The position numbers were made by a program, and so were the translations under genes. Of a stretch of 64,000 nt of DNA, positions 32,390 to 42,197 are shown piece after piece (the stretch's first letter is position 1; each line of letters begins with the position of its first letter). The notes under the pieces were generated by a model. That model saw only the letters and a list, made by a program, of their open reading frames with translations, searched no databases and was not told the origin of the DNA. The stretch is from Bin34 sp963422415 (GTDB lineage Bacteria > Chloroflexota > Anaerolineae > Caldilineales > Caldilineaceae): the NCBI GenBank assembly GCA_963422415.1, contig OY729430.1, positions 1,860,001-1,924,000 on the forward strand, written 5' to 3'.

Positions 32390-34669
32390 ATGAAGCTGCA
32401 GGATTGTCTCCGGGCGGCTTGGCCCTTCCCGGTACCTAGCGCCACGCCTCCGGCCGATCCCTTTGAAGTGGAACTGAACGATGTGGTCCTAAAGCCGCTG
32501 CTAGCCTTTTTGCAGGCCATAGACGGCGGTGTGTCGGTTCAGGAGAAGGCCCTTATCATGCGCGCCTTCGTCATCGCCCACCTGTTTCATGACGGAGTGA
32601 CCCGCAAGTCCGGCGAACCATACATCCTGCATCCGCTGGCAGTGGCCTCCATTCTCCTGGATCTGGGCATGGATGCGCCGGCGCTCTGTGCCGCCTTGCT
32701 GCATGATGTAGTGGAGGACTCGGAGTGTTCCCTGCAGCTGTTGGCCGACTGCATGGGAACCGAGATCATGCGTCTGGTCGATGGGGTCACCAAGCTGCAG
32801 CGTATCGACAATCTGGGCAAGATAGAAGGCGCGCAACCCTCCAAGCGCAAGGCGGAGTCGTTGCGCAAGATGTTCGTGGCCATGGTCGACGACACGCGCG
32901 TGGTCATCGTCAAGTTGGCGGACCGGCTGCACAACATGCGGACCTTGGATGGGCTGCCGCCCTTGAAACGCAAGGCTGTGGCCCATGAAACGCTGCAGAT
33001 CTTTGCTCCGCTGGCCAATCGCCTAGGCATTGGCCAATTCAAGTGGGAACTGGAAGACCTGAGCTTGCGTCATCTGGACCGGGAGGTCTATGACGAGATC
33101 TCGGGCGCCATGGCCCAGAAGCGGCGGGTACGAGAGGAATGGGCCATCCGCACCCGGGACCTGATCAAGGCGAAACTGGCGGCAGTGCCCATCGCGGTCG
33201 AAGTCACGGGGCGTCCCAAGCACATCTACAGTGTCTATCGCAAGATGGAGCGCAAGGGCATTCCCTTCAATGAGATCTACGACATCCAAGGATTTCGCAT
33301 TGTCACGGATTCGGTCTCGGATTGCTACGCCAGTCTGGGGGTAATCCACGGTCTGTGGCGTCCCATTCCAGGGGAATTCGACGATTACATTGCCAATCCC
33401 AAGGAAAACATGTATCAGTCGTTGCATACGGCGGTGATTGGTCCGGATGGCACTTCCATGGAAGTGCAAATTCGCACGCGGGAGATGGACGATGTGGCGG
33501 AACTCGGCGTGGCCGCCCATTGGCACTACAAGGAGCAAGGCAGTTCCGCGGTGCAAAATCCCTCGGACAAGATCGCGTTGTTGCGTGCCCTGATAGATTG
33601 GCGTCAGGACGATGTGGATGCCGAAGAGTTCATGCAGGGCCTGCAATCCGATGTCTTTCAGGACCGGGTGTACGTCTTTACGCCCCAAGGCGACGTCATT
33701 GATCTGCCGGGAGGGGCCACTCCCATTGACTTTGCCTACCATGTCCACTCGGAACTGGGCGAGCGGTGCCGGGGAGCCAAGGTGAACGGCGCCATGGTGC
33801 CGCTTAACCGAAAGCTGGAAAACGGTGATCAGGTCGCCGTGATTGCGGCCAAACGTGGCGGTCCCAGCCGCGACTGGCTGAATCAGGATGCAGGGTACAT
33901 TCGCACGCAACGGGCCCGCAGCAAGGTCCTTTCCTACTTCCGCCGCCAAGGCCGGGAAGCCGCCATGGTCGATGGTCGCCTGATCGTGGATCGGGAATTG
34001 AAGCGACATTCCGTGAAGTACGGCTTTGAGGAGCTGGCCGCCATGTGCAGCTACAAGAACGTGGACGATTTCCTGGTCGCGGTGGGCTATTCCGACCTCA
34101 GCGTACACAGTCTAGCCCAGAAGATCCTGGAACGAGAGCGGCAGGAACGGGCGGCAGAGAAGCAGGTCAGCATGCTTGGGCCCACGCCTGCGGAGCCACA
34201 GGAAGTTTCCTCGGTGAAGATACAGGGCCAGTCCGGACTGTTCACCCAATTGGCCGGTTGTTGCAACCCGCTGCCTGGAGACAAGGTGCTGGGATACATC
34301 ACACGCGGCAAGGGAGTCACGGTCCACAAGAAGAATTGTCCCAACCTGAAGGCGCGCTACCGGGATCCGCAAGAGGCGTTGCGGATCGTGGAGGTGCAGT
34401 GGGGACAGAACACAGATGAACAGGACCGCTTTGACGTCACGATTGAAGTGCAGGCCTATGATCGGGCTGGTCTGCTGCGGGACATCACGGCCGTGGTGGC
34501 GGACGAAAAGCTGAATCTGCGCAGTGCGGACGCGCAGGTCAACACCGGGGACAACGTGGCCACCGTGCAAGTTGGTTTGGAATTGGAGGACGCCCGTCAA
34601 TTCTCTCGCGTCATGTCACAACTGGATCGCCTGCCCAACGTAAGACAGGTCCGGCGCATCACCCACTGA
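32390..34669 (+). CDS. rel: Bifunctional (p)ppGpp synthetase/hydrolase (RelA/SpoT family)
   Basis: 760 residues from the preferred ATG, a normal Rel length. An HD hydrolase domain comes first (GEPYILHPLAVASIL, LLHDVVED), then the synthetase (RPKHIYSVYRKM, DIQGFRIV, NMYQSLHTAVIG). A TGS domain (VYVFTPQGDVIDLP) and a C-terminal ACT domain (YDRAGLLRDITAVV) regulate it. The synthetase loop reads PGEFDDYIANPK, the EXDD form described for monofunctional RelA, although the hydrolase His-Asp pair is intact. A longer start at 32195 is possible but unsupported. It makes and degrades the stringent-response alarmone. Confidence 0.93.
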   Translation: MKLQDCLRAAWPFPVPSATPPADPFEVELNDVVLKPLLAFLQAIDGGVSVQEKALIMRAFVIAHLFHDGVTRKSGEPYILHPLAVASILLDLGMDAPALCAALLHDVVEDSECSLQLLADCMGTEIMRLVDGVTKLQRIDNLGKIEGAQPSKRKAESLRKMFVAMVDDTRVVIVKLADRLHNMRTLDGLPPLKRKAVAHETLQIFAPLANRLGIGQFKWELEDLSLRHLDREVYDEISGAMAQKRRVREEWAIRTRDLIKAKLAAVPIAVEVTGRPKHIYSVYRKMERKGIPFNEIYDIQGFRIVTDSVSDCYASLGVIHGLWRPIPGEFDDYIANPKENMYQSLHTAVIGPDGTSMEVQIRTREMDDVAELGVAAHWHYKEQGSSAVQNPSDKIALLRALIDWRQDDVDAEEFMQGLQSDVFQDRVYVFTPQGDVIDLPGGATPIDFAYHVHSELGERCRGAKVNGAMVPLNRKLENGDQVAVIAAKRGGPSRDWLNQDAGYIRTQRARSKVLSYFRRQGREAAMVDGRLIVDRELKRHSVKYGFEELAAMCSYKNVDDFLVAVGYSDLSVHSLAQKILERERQERAAEKQVSMLGPTPAEPQEVSSVKIQGQSGLFTQLAGCCNPLPGDKVLGYITRGKGVTVHKKNCPNLKARYRDPQEALRIVEVQWGQNTDEQDRFDVTIEVQAYDRAGLLRDITAVVADEKLNLRSADAQVNTGDNVATVQVGLELEDARQFSRVMSQLDRLPNVRQVRRITH

Positions 34670-34789
34670 CGAATTGTCTGTTCTGTCCCGTGCGGTGTTC
34701 CGCCTGGCGTTTGTCGCAGTCCTGATGGGATCCTTCTGGGCCGTTCCCAGGATTGCCGTAGGTTCGGACTTGGGGAGCAAGCAACCTTG

Positions 34790-36856
34790 ATGTCTGCCTT
34801 GATTGCACGCTTTATCCCTGTTTCCCTGGCGTGGGATCGCTGGTGTCCGGTGATCTGCATTCTGCTGGCCTTCGCCCGCCTAGCCTTTGACTTGGATGCC
34901 AAGACCCTCTGGTGGGACGAGAGTCTGAGCTTGCAACGGTCCGAACAGGACTGGCGCGGTCTCTGGGCGGGCAAGCTGATCCTCTGGGACGGAGAAAGAG
35001 AGCGCATTACCTGGGATCAGCATCCTCCGGCCTTCTACGTGGTCTTGGGACTGCTGCTGCGATCCAGTACGGACAGTCCTTTCGTGTTGCGGTTCATCTC
35101 CTTGTGCGCAGCCACGCTGTTTGTGCCCGTGGTCTGGGGCTTTGCCCGCTTCCTGGCCCGCAAGCGACTTGTACCGTCCGGCACGGAGTTCTGGGCCACC
35201 GCCTTGGCTGCCTTGAATCCCTTTATGCTCTGGTATGGACAGGAAGCTCGGCCCTACGCGTTATGGATATTGGTTTCGCTGCTGGCCGTCTGGGCGTTGT
35301 GGGAGTGGGTGGATACATGGTCCTACACCCAGAAACGTTTTGCCCACAATGGCAGGTGGGCGACCTGCTATATTGCCGCCTTGTTGCTGTCTCTCGGCAC
35401 CCACTATTACTCGTTGCTGCTCTTGCCAATGCACGGTTTCCTGATGGCGGTGTATCTTTTGCGCGTCGATCGCAAGTTCGCCATTGAAATGATGACCTTC
35501 GTGCTGGCGCTGACCGGCACCTTGGCCTTCGTCGTGTATCGGTTCATCATGTCCCAGCCTGGCGCGGGTTCCAATTTCGCCCCGGTCGGCTTCTGGACCG
35601 TCGGTCAGGAATTGGTGCATACCTTTGGCGTGGGTCTCAGCACGCAGCGGGACCAGGTCGGATGGCTGGACACCATCTTTGTTGCGCTGGGCGCCTACGG
35701 CATCTACTATGCCATGCGCTCCCGGCAGGTCCGCCAGATTCAAGGTTGGTTTCTCGGCCTCTACCTGGCGTTTCCCGTCACCGCGCTCTTTGTGTTGTCC
35801 TTGGTGCAGCCCAACTACATGGCAGCGCGTCACCACGCGCAGTTGATTGGCATCTTCCTGGTGCTGGTAGCTTCGGCCCTGGCCGCTCTGGCTGCCTATC
35901 ACATACGGGCCACTTTGGTCTGCAGTCTGCTCTTGATAGGTGGCATGGCCTACAGTTCCTGGCACTACTACGAGTCCCCGTACTATGGCAAGGCTCCCGA
36001 CTACGCGTTGGTGGGGCGGATTCTGGAGGATCAGATCAGGGAGGGGGATCTTGTGATCTTCAAAGGGCCCAACAGCTGGCGTCTCTTCCGCTACTACTTT
36101 CCCATGGAGGAAATCGAGGCGGCGCGAACTGTCGGCGTTCATGTGAATTGGGAAGCCCTGCCCCTGGTGCAGAGGGGTCCATGGCTACTTGACCTGCAAG
36201 AGCATCTGGCAGGCGCGGTTGCGGACCATGAAAGGGTCTGGATGATCGAAGATCGGACCTTGCCTTACGAGGATCCCGATCATAAAGTGTTGTTGTGGCT
36301 GAGAGACAACATGCATCAGTATCGGGACTGGGGATTTTTCCATCCCAATTCCAGCTTGGCCTTGTTCCTGTTTCTGCCGCAGGATCCCAACCCTGTCTCC
36401 CGCGTCCCCCTGTCTTCCGACCTGCAGGTCGGGGCCGTCTTTGGCGGGACATATCGGTTGGAGGCCATTGAGACAGGACAAAGGCTGTGGGACGACAGCC
36501 AACTGCCCTTGACTCTCTATTGGAGGGTGGAAGACGTGCCGCGCGCCCGATACCGATACATCGCCTGGCTGCACGAAGTGTTGCCGGATGGCGCACAAAT
36601 CAAACTGCCCCATACGGAGCAGTTTGGGTCATTCCCCGATTGGACTACCCCGGCGGGACAGTTTCACATGGACTTCACCAACGTGGAGGCCCCCGCCGCT
36701 TGGCGGGAAGGCAGTCGCTATCTGCTGCATGTGATGATCTACGACATTCAGACTGGAGCCAAGCTGCCTATATCCGACACGGCGGGTCTGGCCCAGAAGA
36801 ACAACGAACCTGCCCTGATCATTCCCTTGTCCCTGACCGCCGCGAATCTGAGTTGA
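34790..36856 (+). CDS. PMT/ArnT-like membrane glycosyltransferase
   Basis: 688 residues. Ten or so membrane segments fill the first 400 residues, then a soluble C-terminal region of about 280. The lumenal loop begins LWWDESLSLQRS and is followed by DQHPPAFYVVL, the acidic and HPP motifs of the GT39/GT83 families, which use polyprenyl-phosphate sugars outside the membrane. WYGQEARPYAL is a further family block. The C-terminal part resembles a beta-sandwich (LPLTLYWRVEDVPRARYRYI). The acceptor may be protein or lipid and cannot be told. A TTG three bases before the ATG is also in frame. Confidence 0.8.
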   Translation: MSALIARFIPVSLAWDRWCPVICILLAFARLAFDLDAKTLWWDESLSLQRSEQDWRGLWAGKLILWDGERERITWDQHPPAFYVVLGLLLRSSTDSPFVLRFISLCAATLFVPVVWGFARFLARKRLVPSGTEFWATALAALNPFMLWYGQEARPYALWILVSLLAVWALWEWVDTWSYTQKRFAHNGRWATCYIAALLLSLGTHYYSLLLLPMHGFLMAVYLLRVDRKFAIEMMTFVLALTGTLAFVVYRFIMSQPGAGSNFAPVGFWTVGQELVHTFGVGLSTQRDQVGWLDTIFVALGAYGIYYAMRSRQVRQIQGWFLGLYLAFPVTALFVLSLVQPNYMAARHHAQLIGIFLVLVASALAALAAYHIRATLVCSLLLIGGMAYSSWHYYESPYYGKAPDYALVGRILEDQIREGDLVIFKGPNSWRLFRYYFPMEEIEAARTVGVHVNWEALPLVQRGPWLLDLQEHLAGAVADHERVWMIEDRTLPYEDPDHKVLLWLRDNMHQYRDWGFFHPNSSLALFLFLPQDPNPVSRVPLSSDLQVGAVFGGTYRLEAIETGQRLWDDSQLPLTLYWRVEDVPRARYRYIAWLHEVLPDGAQIKLPHTEQFGSFPDWTTPAGQFHMDFTNVEAPAAWREGSRYLLHVMIYDIQTGAKLPISDTAGLAQKNNEPALIIPLSLTAANLS

Positions 36857-37403
36857 TACTTGCTGCCAATTATGGTACGGGTCCAAGCTGGACGAGGAAG
36901 GCGGCCAGACCGATATGGACAATGTCTTGAGCGTCTATGCAGGGTCCATCGGAAGTTTCTGGCCAAATACGGGACGGAGGATGGGGACGTGGCCTTCCCA
37001 CTGCCTTGCCGTGTCTTGGTCGGACTTCCCGCCGCGGTGGCCGGTGGACCGAAATGCTATCTTTCCCTAGTCAGTGCGCAACGGCTTGATGGCGGCCTGT
37101 AGGTTCTGTTGCAGCGCCGAGATTTCGTTCTTGGCCAGTCCTTTGGATTGCAGGGCGCGTCAAAGGCGGGTCCATGGCACAGGCAGAGATTCCGCCATGG
37201 TCCCCAATGGCCTCTCATTCTTGTCAAACACTGCCCAATCCTGACCGCAAAAAGGTAAGGCTCCTTATTGGTCGGGCCTTGAAGTGTCTGACTGTCCCAT
37301 CCGAAATCTTTCTGGATCCAATTTCCATGCCCAAGGCGTCGGCTGCAAGCGTCGGACACCCCGGTCCGACGCACCCTGCTGTGTGCGAACCCACGGCGGG
37401 ATC
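36857..37403. other. Intergenic region with possible decayed coding sequence
   Basis: 547 bases between convergent genes. Apart from the possible pseudogene at 37067-37335 no gene is supported. No clear terminator pair with T-runs is visible for either the glycosyltransferase or aconitase. Confidence 0.35.
37067..37335 (-). pseudogene. Possible broken gene downstream of aconitase
   Basis: On the minus strand one frame reads NWIQKDFGWDSQTLQGP and NKEPYLFA. After a frame shift near 37245 it continues CGQDWAVFDKNERPLG, TMAESLPVPWTRL, then a TGA, then RALQSKGLAKNEISALQQ and ends KPLRTD before TAG at 37067. The pieces look protein-like and in the right order, but need one frameshift and one read-through. 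I recognise no family. Chance resemblance is possible. Confidence 0.3.
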
Positions 37404-40142
37404 TCAAGGCGTGGCATGCGTCTCTTCATCAAGGAAGGCGCGCAGGACGGAGTGCAAAATGCCTCCGTGGCGGTAGTATTCCACCTCCACGGGAGTGTCT
37501 ACACGACTGTCCACCCAGAATTCCGTGACAGCTCCGTTTTGGGCCGTGGCCCGTACCTGCAGGGATTGTCCCGCGGTCATGTTGTCGTTGATGCCGAGAA
37601 TGTCAAAGGTTTCAAATCCGGTCAGACCCAGATAGTCGCAATTTTCGCCGGGTCTGAACTGGAGCGGCAAGACCCCCATACCCACCAGGTTGCTGCGATG
37701 AATGCGCTCGTAGCTTTCGGCAATCACGGCCTTCACGCCCAGCAGCTGTACACCCTTGGCGGCCCAGTCTCGACTGGAACCGGTGCCGTATTCCTTGCCG
37801 GCCAGTATGATCAGAGGGGTGCCATGCTCTTGGTATCGCATGGCGGCATCGTAGATGTTCAGTTCTTCCATCGCGGGCACGTAGACGGTGTAGCCGCCTT
37901 CCTTGCCGTCCAGCATCTGGTTCTTGATCCTGACATTGGCAAAGGTGCCGCGCAGCATCACTTCGTGATTGCCTCGTCGGGTGCCGTAGGTGTTCCACTC
38001 GGACCGGGCAATGCCTTGGGTTCTCAGATATTCCGCCGCCGGACTGGTGGGCGCGATGGATCCGGCCGGCGAGATGTGGTCCGTGGTGGTGGAATCCGGC
38101 ATGACGACCAGCACATGCGCGCCCCGGATAGACTGCAGGGGGGCGGGTTTCGGGGCCATGCCTTGGAAAAACGGAGGTTCATGCACATAGGTGCTGCTGT
38201 CATCCCACGGATAGATTTTGCTGTCCGTGCTTTCAATTTGGTTCCAAGACTCGTTGCCTGTGAAAACGTTGCTGTATTCCCTGTCAAAAATCTCGGAATT
38301 GAGGCTCTGTGCAATGGTGTCTCGTATCTCTCGTTGCGAAGGCCAGATGTCTCTCAAAAACACCTCGTTGCCGTCCGCGTCCGTACCCAAGGAGTCTCTT
38401 TCCATATCGAAGTTCACGGTGCCCGCCAAGGCAAATGCCACCACCAGAGGTGGACTGGCCAGGAAATTGGCCTTGACATCCGGATTGATCCGGCCTTCGA
38501 AGTTTCGGTTTCCACTCAATACGCTGGAGACCACCAGGTTGCCTTCCTGAATTGCGTGCACGATGTGCGGGGGCAAGGGGCCACTGTTGCCGATACAAGT
38601 GGTGCAGCCATATCCGACCGTGAAGAAATTCAATTGCTCCAAGTAGGACAGCAGGCCACTGGCTTTCAGATAACGGGTCACCACCTTGCTGCCGGGGGCC
38701 AGACTGGTCTTGACCCAGGGCTTGGCGATCAGGCCTCTTTCCACGGCTTTCTTGGCCAGAAGTCCGGCTCCGATCATGACCGAGGGATTGCTGGTGTTGG
38801 TGCAGGAGGTAATGGCGGCCAGCACGATGTCGCCATGTCGCAACGGGTAGGCGGGTTCCGCCTCGTTTTCAGGCTGAACTGGAATTTGGTCTTCCGCGTG
38901 GCCGGGATCTACGGCCATCCCTTGGGGCCCCATGTCTCCAGTCAGCATGGTGGACCACGCGGACTTCAGCTGGTCCAGTTCAATCCGATCCTGTGGACGC
39001 TTGGGCCCCGCCACGCTGGGGCGGATCGTGCTCATGTCCACATTCACTATCTGGGTAAAAGCGGGATCCGGCGTCTCCGGCGTATGGAAAATGCCGGCTG
39101 CCTTGGCGTAGGTCTCCACCAATTCCACCTGGGCTGCAGAGCGTCCTGTCAGTCGCATGTAGCGCAGGGTTTCTGCATCTGTGGGAAAGAAGCCCATCGT
39201 GGCGCCATATTCCGGGGCCATGTTGCCCAGCGTGGCCCGATCGGGCAGGGACAGCAGGGACAGCCCCGGCCCAAAGAATTCCACGAACTTGCCTACCACG
39301 CCCGCGGCCCGCAAGGTCTCCGTAACGGTCAAGACCAGATCAGTGGCCGTCGTGCCTTCGGGCAACCGACCCTGCAATCGCACGCCCACCACTTCGGGCA
39401 GGTTCATGAAAATGGGTTGCCCCAGCATGACGGCCTCGGCTTCAATACCCCCCACGCCCCAGCCTAGCACGCCCAGGCCATTGATCATGGTAGTGTGGCT
39501 GTCCGTACCCACCACTGAATCAGGATAGACAATGGCTCCTTGTTCGTCTCGGGCGGTCAGAACCACGCTGGCCAGATATTCCAGATTGACCTGATGCACA
39601 ATGCCGGTCGCGGGCGGCACCACCCGAAAGTGATCAAAGGCGTTCTGGCTCCATTTCAGAAACTCGTAGCGTTCCTGGTTGCGCTCGAATTCCTTCTCGG
39701 CATTGAAATGCAATGCAAAACGACTGCCGAACTGGTCCACTTGCACGCTATGATCAATGACCAGATCCACGGGCACGCGCGGATTCACCTTGGCTGGATC
39801 TCCGCCCATGCGTTGCATGGCGCTGCGCAGCGCCGCCAAGTCCACGGCGCTGGCTACGCCGGTAAAGTCCTGCAGAATGACTCGGCCTGGCATGAAGGCC
39901 ACTTCCACCTTGCCTGCCGTGGTCGGATTCCAATTGGCAATCAGGCTGACGTGATCCTCCGTGATGGCGAAGCCGTCGCACTGGCGCACGGCGGACTCGA
40001 GCAGAATCTTGAGTGACCAAGGCAGAGAGTCCACATTATTGGCTATGCCTAGGCGATCCAGTGCATGAATCTGGTACATGGCGAACTCGCCTTGGCTGGT
40101 TCGCAAGATTTCTCGGGTCTCTTCAAACGGTGCGGTGGACAC
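37404..40142 (-). CDS. acnA: Aconitate hydratase (AcnA type)
   Basis: 912 residues; isomerises citrate to isocitrate in the TCA cycle. The 4Fe-4S ligands lie in ITSCTNTSNP and GCTTCIGNSG. Other AcnA blocks are DSVVGTDSHTTMINGLGVLGWG and, in the swivel domain, GKEYGTGSSRDWAAKG. The GTG at 40142 is chosen, giving the usual AcnA length with an AGAGGTG ribosome site; the open frame to 40241 is leader. 2-methylcitrate dehydratase AcnD is less likely by length and motifs. Confidence 0.94.
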   Translation of the reverse strand: MSTAPFEETREILRTSQGEFAMYQIHALDRLGIANNVDSLPWSLKILLESAVRQCDGFAITEDHVSLIANWNPTTAGKVEVAFMPGRVILQDFTGVASAVDLAALRSAMQRMGGDPAKVNPRVPVDLVIDHSVQVDQFGSRFALHFNAEKEFERNQERYEFLKWSQNAFDHFRVVPPATGIVHQVNLEYLASVVLTARDEQGAIVYPDSVVGTDSHTTMINGLGVLGWGVGGIEAEAVMLGQPIFMNLPEVVGVRLQGRLPEGTTATDLVLTVTETLRAAGVVGKFVEFFGPGLSLLSLPDRATLGNMAPEYGATMGFFPTDAETLRYMRLTGRSAAQVELVETYAKAAGIFHTPETPDPAFTQIVNVDMSTIRPSVAGPKRPQDRIELDQLKSAWSTMLTGDMGPQGMAVDPGHAEDQIPVQPENEAEPAYPLRHGDIVLAAITSCTNTSNPSVMIGAGLLAKKAVERGLIAKPWVKTSLAPGSKVVTRYLKASGLLSYLEQLNFFTVGYGCTTCIGNSGPLPPHIVHAIQEGNLVVSSVLSGNRNFEGRINPDVKANFLASPPLVVAFALAGTVNFDMERDSLGTDADGNEVFLRDIWPSQREIRDTIAQSLNSEIFDREYSNVFTGNESWNQIESTDSKIYPWDDSSTYVHEPPFFQGMAPKPAPLQSIRGAHVLVVMPDSTTTDHISPAGSIAPTSPAAEYLRTQGIARSEWNTYGTRRGNHEVMLRGTFANVRIKNQMLDGKEGGYTVYVPAMEELNIYDAAMRYQEHGTPLIILAGKEYGTGSSRDWAAKGVQLLGVKAVIAESYERIHRSNLVGMGVLPLQFRPGENCDYLGLTGFETFDILGINDNMTAGQSLQVRATAQNGAVTEFWVDSRVDTPVEVEYYRHGGILHSVLRAFLDEETHATP

Positions 40143-40484
40143 TGTTTCACCTCTTGCTGCTGCACATTGGTCCGTGCGTAAACCGCACTCATTGTACTGT
40201 ACGGGAAGCTCTGTAGAAGGGCCGGCATAGCCCAAAAACAATATGCGGGTTGTTCAAGTCTTGCATCTGTGGCAATGGCCGGTGCGGCTGCGCAGCCGCT
40301 TGGTGCAACGACCGCGGACATACAGGACTGTCGGCTGGACTGGTGAATTCATGCCCAAGATCGGCGGCCGCAAAGCCGCTAGGGGGATCCGATGGTCAGG
40401 TCACGGACCCGCTTGCATCGATCCACTCGGCTTCCCATTCCTCCATACCTCGGTCAAGAGGCACAGGAAGGAGGCACCACTCTC
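40143..40484. other. Intergenic region between herA-like gene and acnA
   Basis: 342 bases on a stretch where both flanking genes read leftward. It should hold the acnA promoter, but no convincing pair of hexamers was seen (a TACAAT lies near 40192-40197 on the minus strand). A 14-base palindrome CGGCTGCGCAGCCG is at about 40286-40299. No gene is supported. Confidence 0.35.
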
Positions 40485-42197
40485 CTACAGCATGGGCATG
40501 CCGTTTCTCTGCCGGGGCGTCGTGGATTTTTCCCGCACAGGTTCCCTATCCCGGCGGTTGCGCTCGGCTTGGCCTCCCGCGAAGTACTTCCGCCACTCCG
40601 CCGGGGCATCGAGATCCTGCCCACCATGGCGAGTCTTGCGCGTGCGCACGTTGATCAGGACCGGTGTATTCACGCCCGCGCCAGCCAAAATGGCCTGTCC
40701 CTTGGACAGGGAAGGCAATTCTCCTATCAGGTCCCGGCCCATGCTTTCCACGGATTCCGCGATCTTGTTTTGATCCACTGGATTGATGATTCGCATGGTG
40801 CACTGGGTCATGCACTGGCTCAGCACGTCACTGTCCAGACGTCCCGGTCGCTGACTGATCATGCCGATGCTGACTCCGAATTTGCGTCCTTCGCTCAGTA
40901 TCGTCTTCAAGATCGTGGCGCTGACCACCGGATGGGCAGCGTTGGCGGGACTGAAGTTGTGGGCTTCCTCCAGCAGGCAGAAGACGGGATACCCGAGATG
41001 GTTCGGATCGTCGGGATGAGACGTGCCCTTGATGGTGGCCTTGCGGGAATCATAGGCCCGGCGCAGCAGCGTAGCCACAATCATCTGTTGCTCTCGTTCG
41101 TCAATGTCGTTGAGCTGCAGGACCGTGCACTGACCGGGGCGGAACAGCTCCGTAAGATTCAACTCCCGGTCGTCGTCGAATACCTGACTGTTGCCCAGTG
41201 TAGAGTTCAACCGCCACGTCAGTCCGTTGACAGTGCTCTTGTCCTGGCTCTGCTCCTCCGCGTCATCGGCCGATCCCGTGGATTGTGCCAAGGCGGCCAC
41301 CAAGTCGGCCAGGCCATATCGGCCGTTGTGGTGCGCACGGGCGGCCCGATTTACATGACGGTAGGCCCGGTTCAGCACAAAGCGCATTTTTTCCGAGAGG
41401 TTGGGCAGAAAATAGGCCAGATCGCCTTCGCTCAGGCTGTCGACCCGCACATGTACGGCTTCGGGCTTGAAAATCTTGACCGCGGGTCGGTAGTCTTCGG
41501 CTTGGAAATCGGGCAGATTCATCATGTCCTGCAAGGTGTCGTATTCTCCATGAGGGTCGATCACCAGAATGGCACCCCGATTCTTGGGCATCATCATCTC
41601 TTCCAGCAGCACGCCGGCCAGGTAGCTCTTGCCACTACCTGTACTGGCGATGATGGCCAGATGTGTGCTCGTAAACTGGGATATGTCCAGCGCAATGGGC
41701 ACTGCGCCCCGTTCCCGACTGATCAAGTCCCCTACGTAGGCGCTGCCCTCGTCCACGTGATTCACACGACTGAGGATGGTTTGCAGCTGTTCCGCGGTGG
41801 CAAGGTAGATGGGCGTGCCGCTGGCGGGCGCGATCCGGGGGTTGACGAAGTCCCGCAAGGTCTTGTCGAACCGACCCAGGATCTGAATGTTCAATTGATA
41901 CAGATCGGTACCCTGCACCTGGGCACCATTGAAGCCCAGCCCCCGAAACCCCAGGAGACGCGCAATATGGCTCGGATTCACCTCGGGTTGGGCCATGTAT
42001 TCATCGGGCCACAGCCGCACTGCCTGACGGTCCTTGATCCGTCCAAAAATCACAGGGCCGTCCACCATTCCAGGGTCCTGGAAATACACAAACTCGCCGA
42101 ACTTGGCCTGCTGTTGCGGGTCGGGGGCAATGGCCGTGAACTCGGACGTGTTGTCGCCAGGGCCCTTGGCGGTGCCGATGGGGCTGCCGTGCAGCAT
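40485..42197 (-). CDS. HerA-like ATPase
   Basis: 571 residues. The N-terminal HAS-barrel-like region is followed by a FtsK/HerA ATPase core with Walker A ASTGSGKS, a strand ILVIDPHGEYD, Walker B CLLEEAHNF and a late sensor region MISQRPGRLDSDVLSQC. HerA proteins are hexameric DNA translocases that act with the NurA nuclease in end resection, or with effectors in defence systems. No nurA-like gene is adjacent. The start ATG overlaps the stop of the upstream small gene (TGATG), so the two form a pair. Confidence 0.85.
   Translation of the reverse strand: MLHGSPIGTAKGPGDNTSEFTAIAPDPQQQAKFGEFVYFQDPGMVDGPVIFGRIKDRQAVRLWPDEYMAQPEVNPSHIARLLGFRGLGFNGAQVQGTDLYQLNIQILGRFDKTLRDFVNPRIAPASGTPIYLATAEQLQTILSRVNHVDEGSAYVGDLISRERGAVPIALDISQFTSTHLAIIASTGSGKSYLAGVLLEEMMMPKNRGAILVIDPHGEYDTLQDMMNLPDFQAEDYRPAVKIFKPEAVHVRVDSLSEGDLAYFLPNLSEKMRFVLNRAYRHVNRAARAHHNGRYGLADLVAALAQSTGSADDAEEQSQDKSTVNGLTWRLNSTLGNSQVFDDDRELNLTELFRPGQCTVLQLNDIDEREQQMIVATLLRRAYDSRKATIKGTSHPDDPNHLGYPVFCLLEEAHNFSPANAAHPVVSATILKTILSEGRKFGVSIGMISQRPGRLDSDVLSQCMTQCTMRIINPVDQNKIAESVESMGRDLIGELPSLSKGQAILAGAGVNTPVLINVRTRKTRHGGQDLDAPAEWRKYFAGGQAERNRRDREPVREKSTTPRQRNGMPML

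Noticed and set aside
37284..39467. 727-codon plus-strand frame
   Set aside because: It lies opposite aconitase, whose Fe-S ligands and full-length family match are unambiguous.
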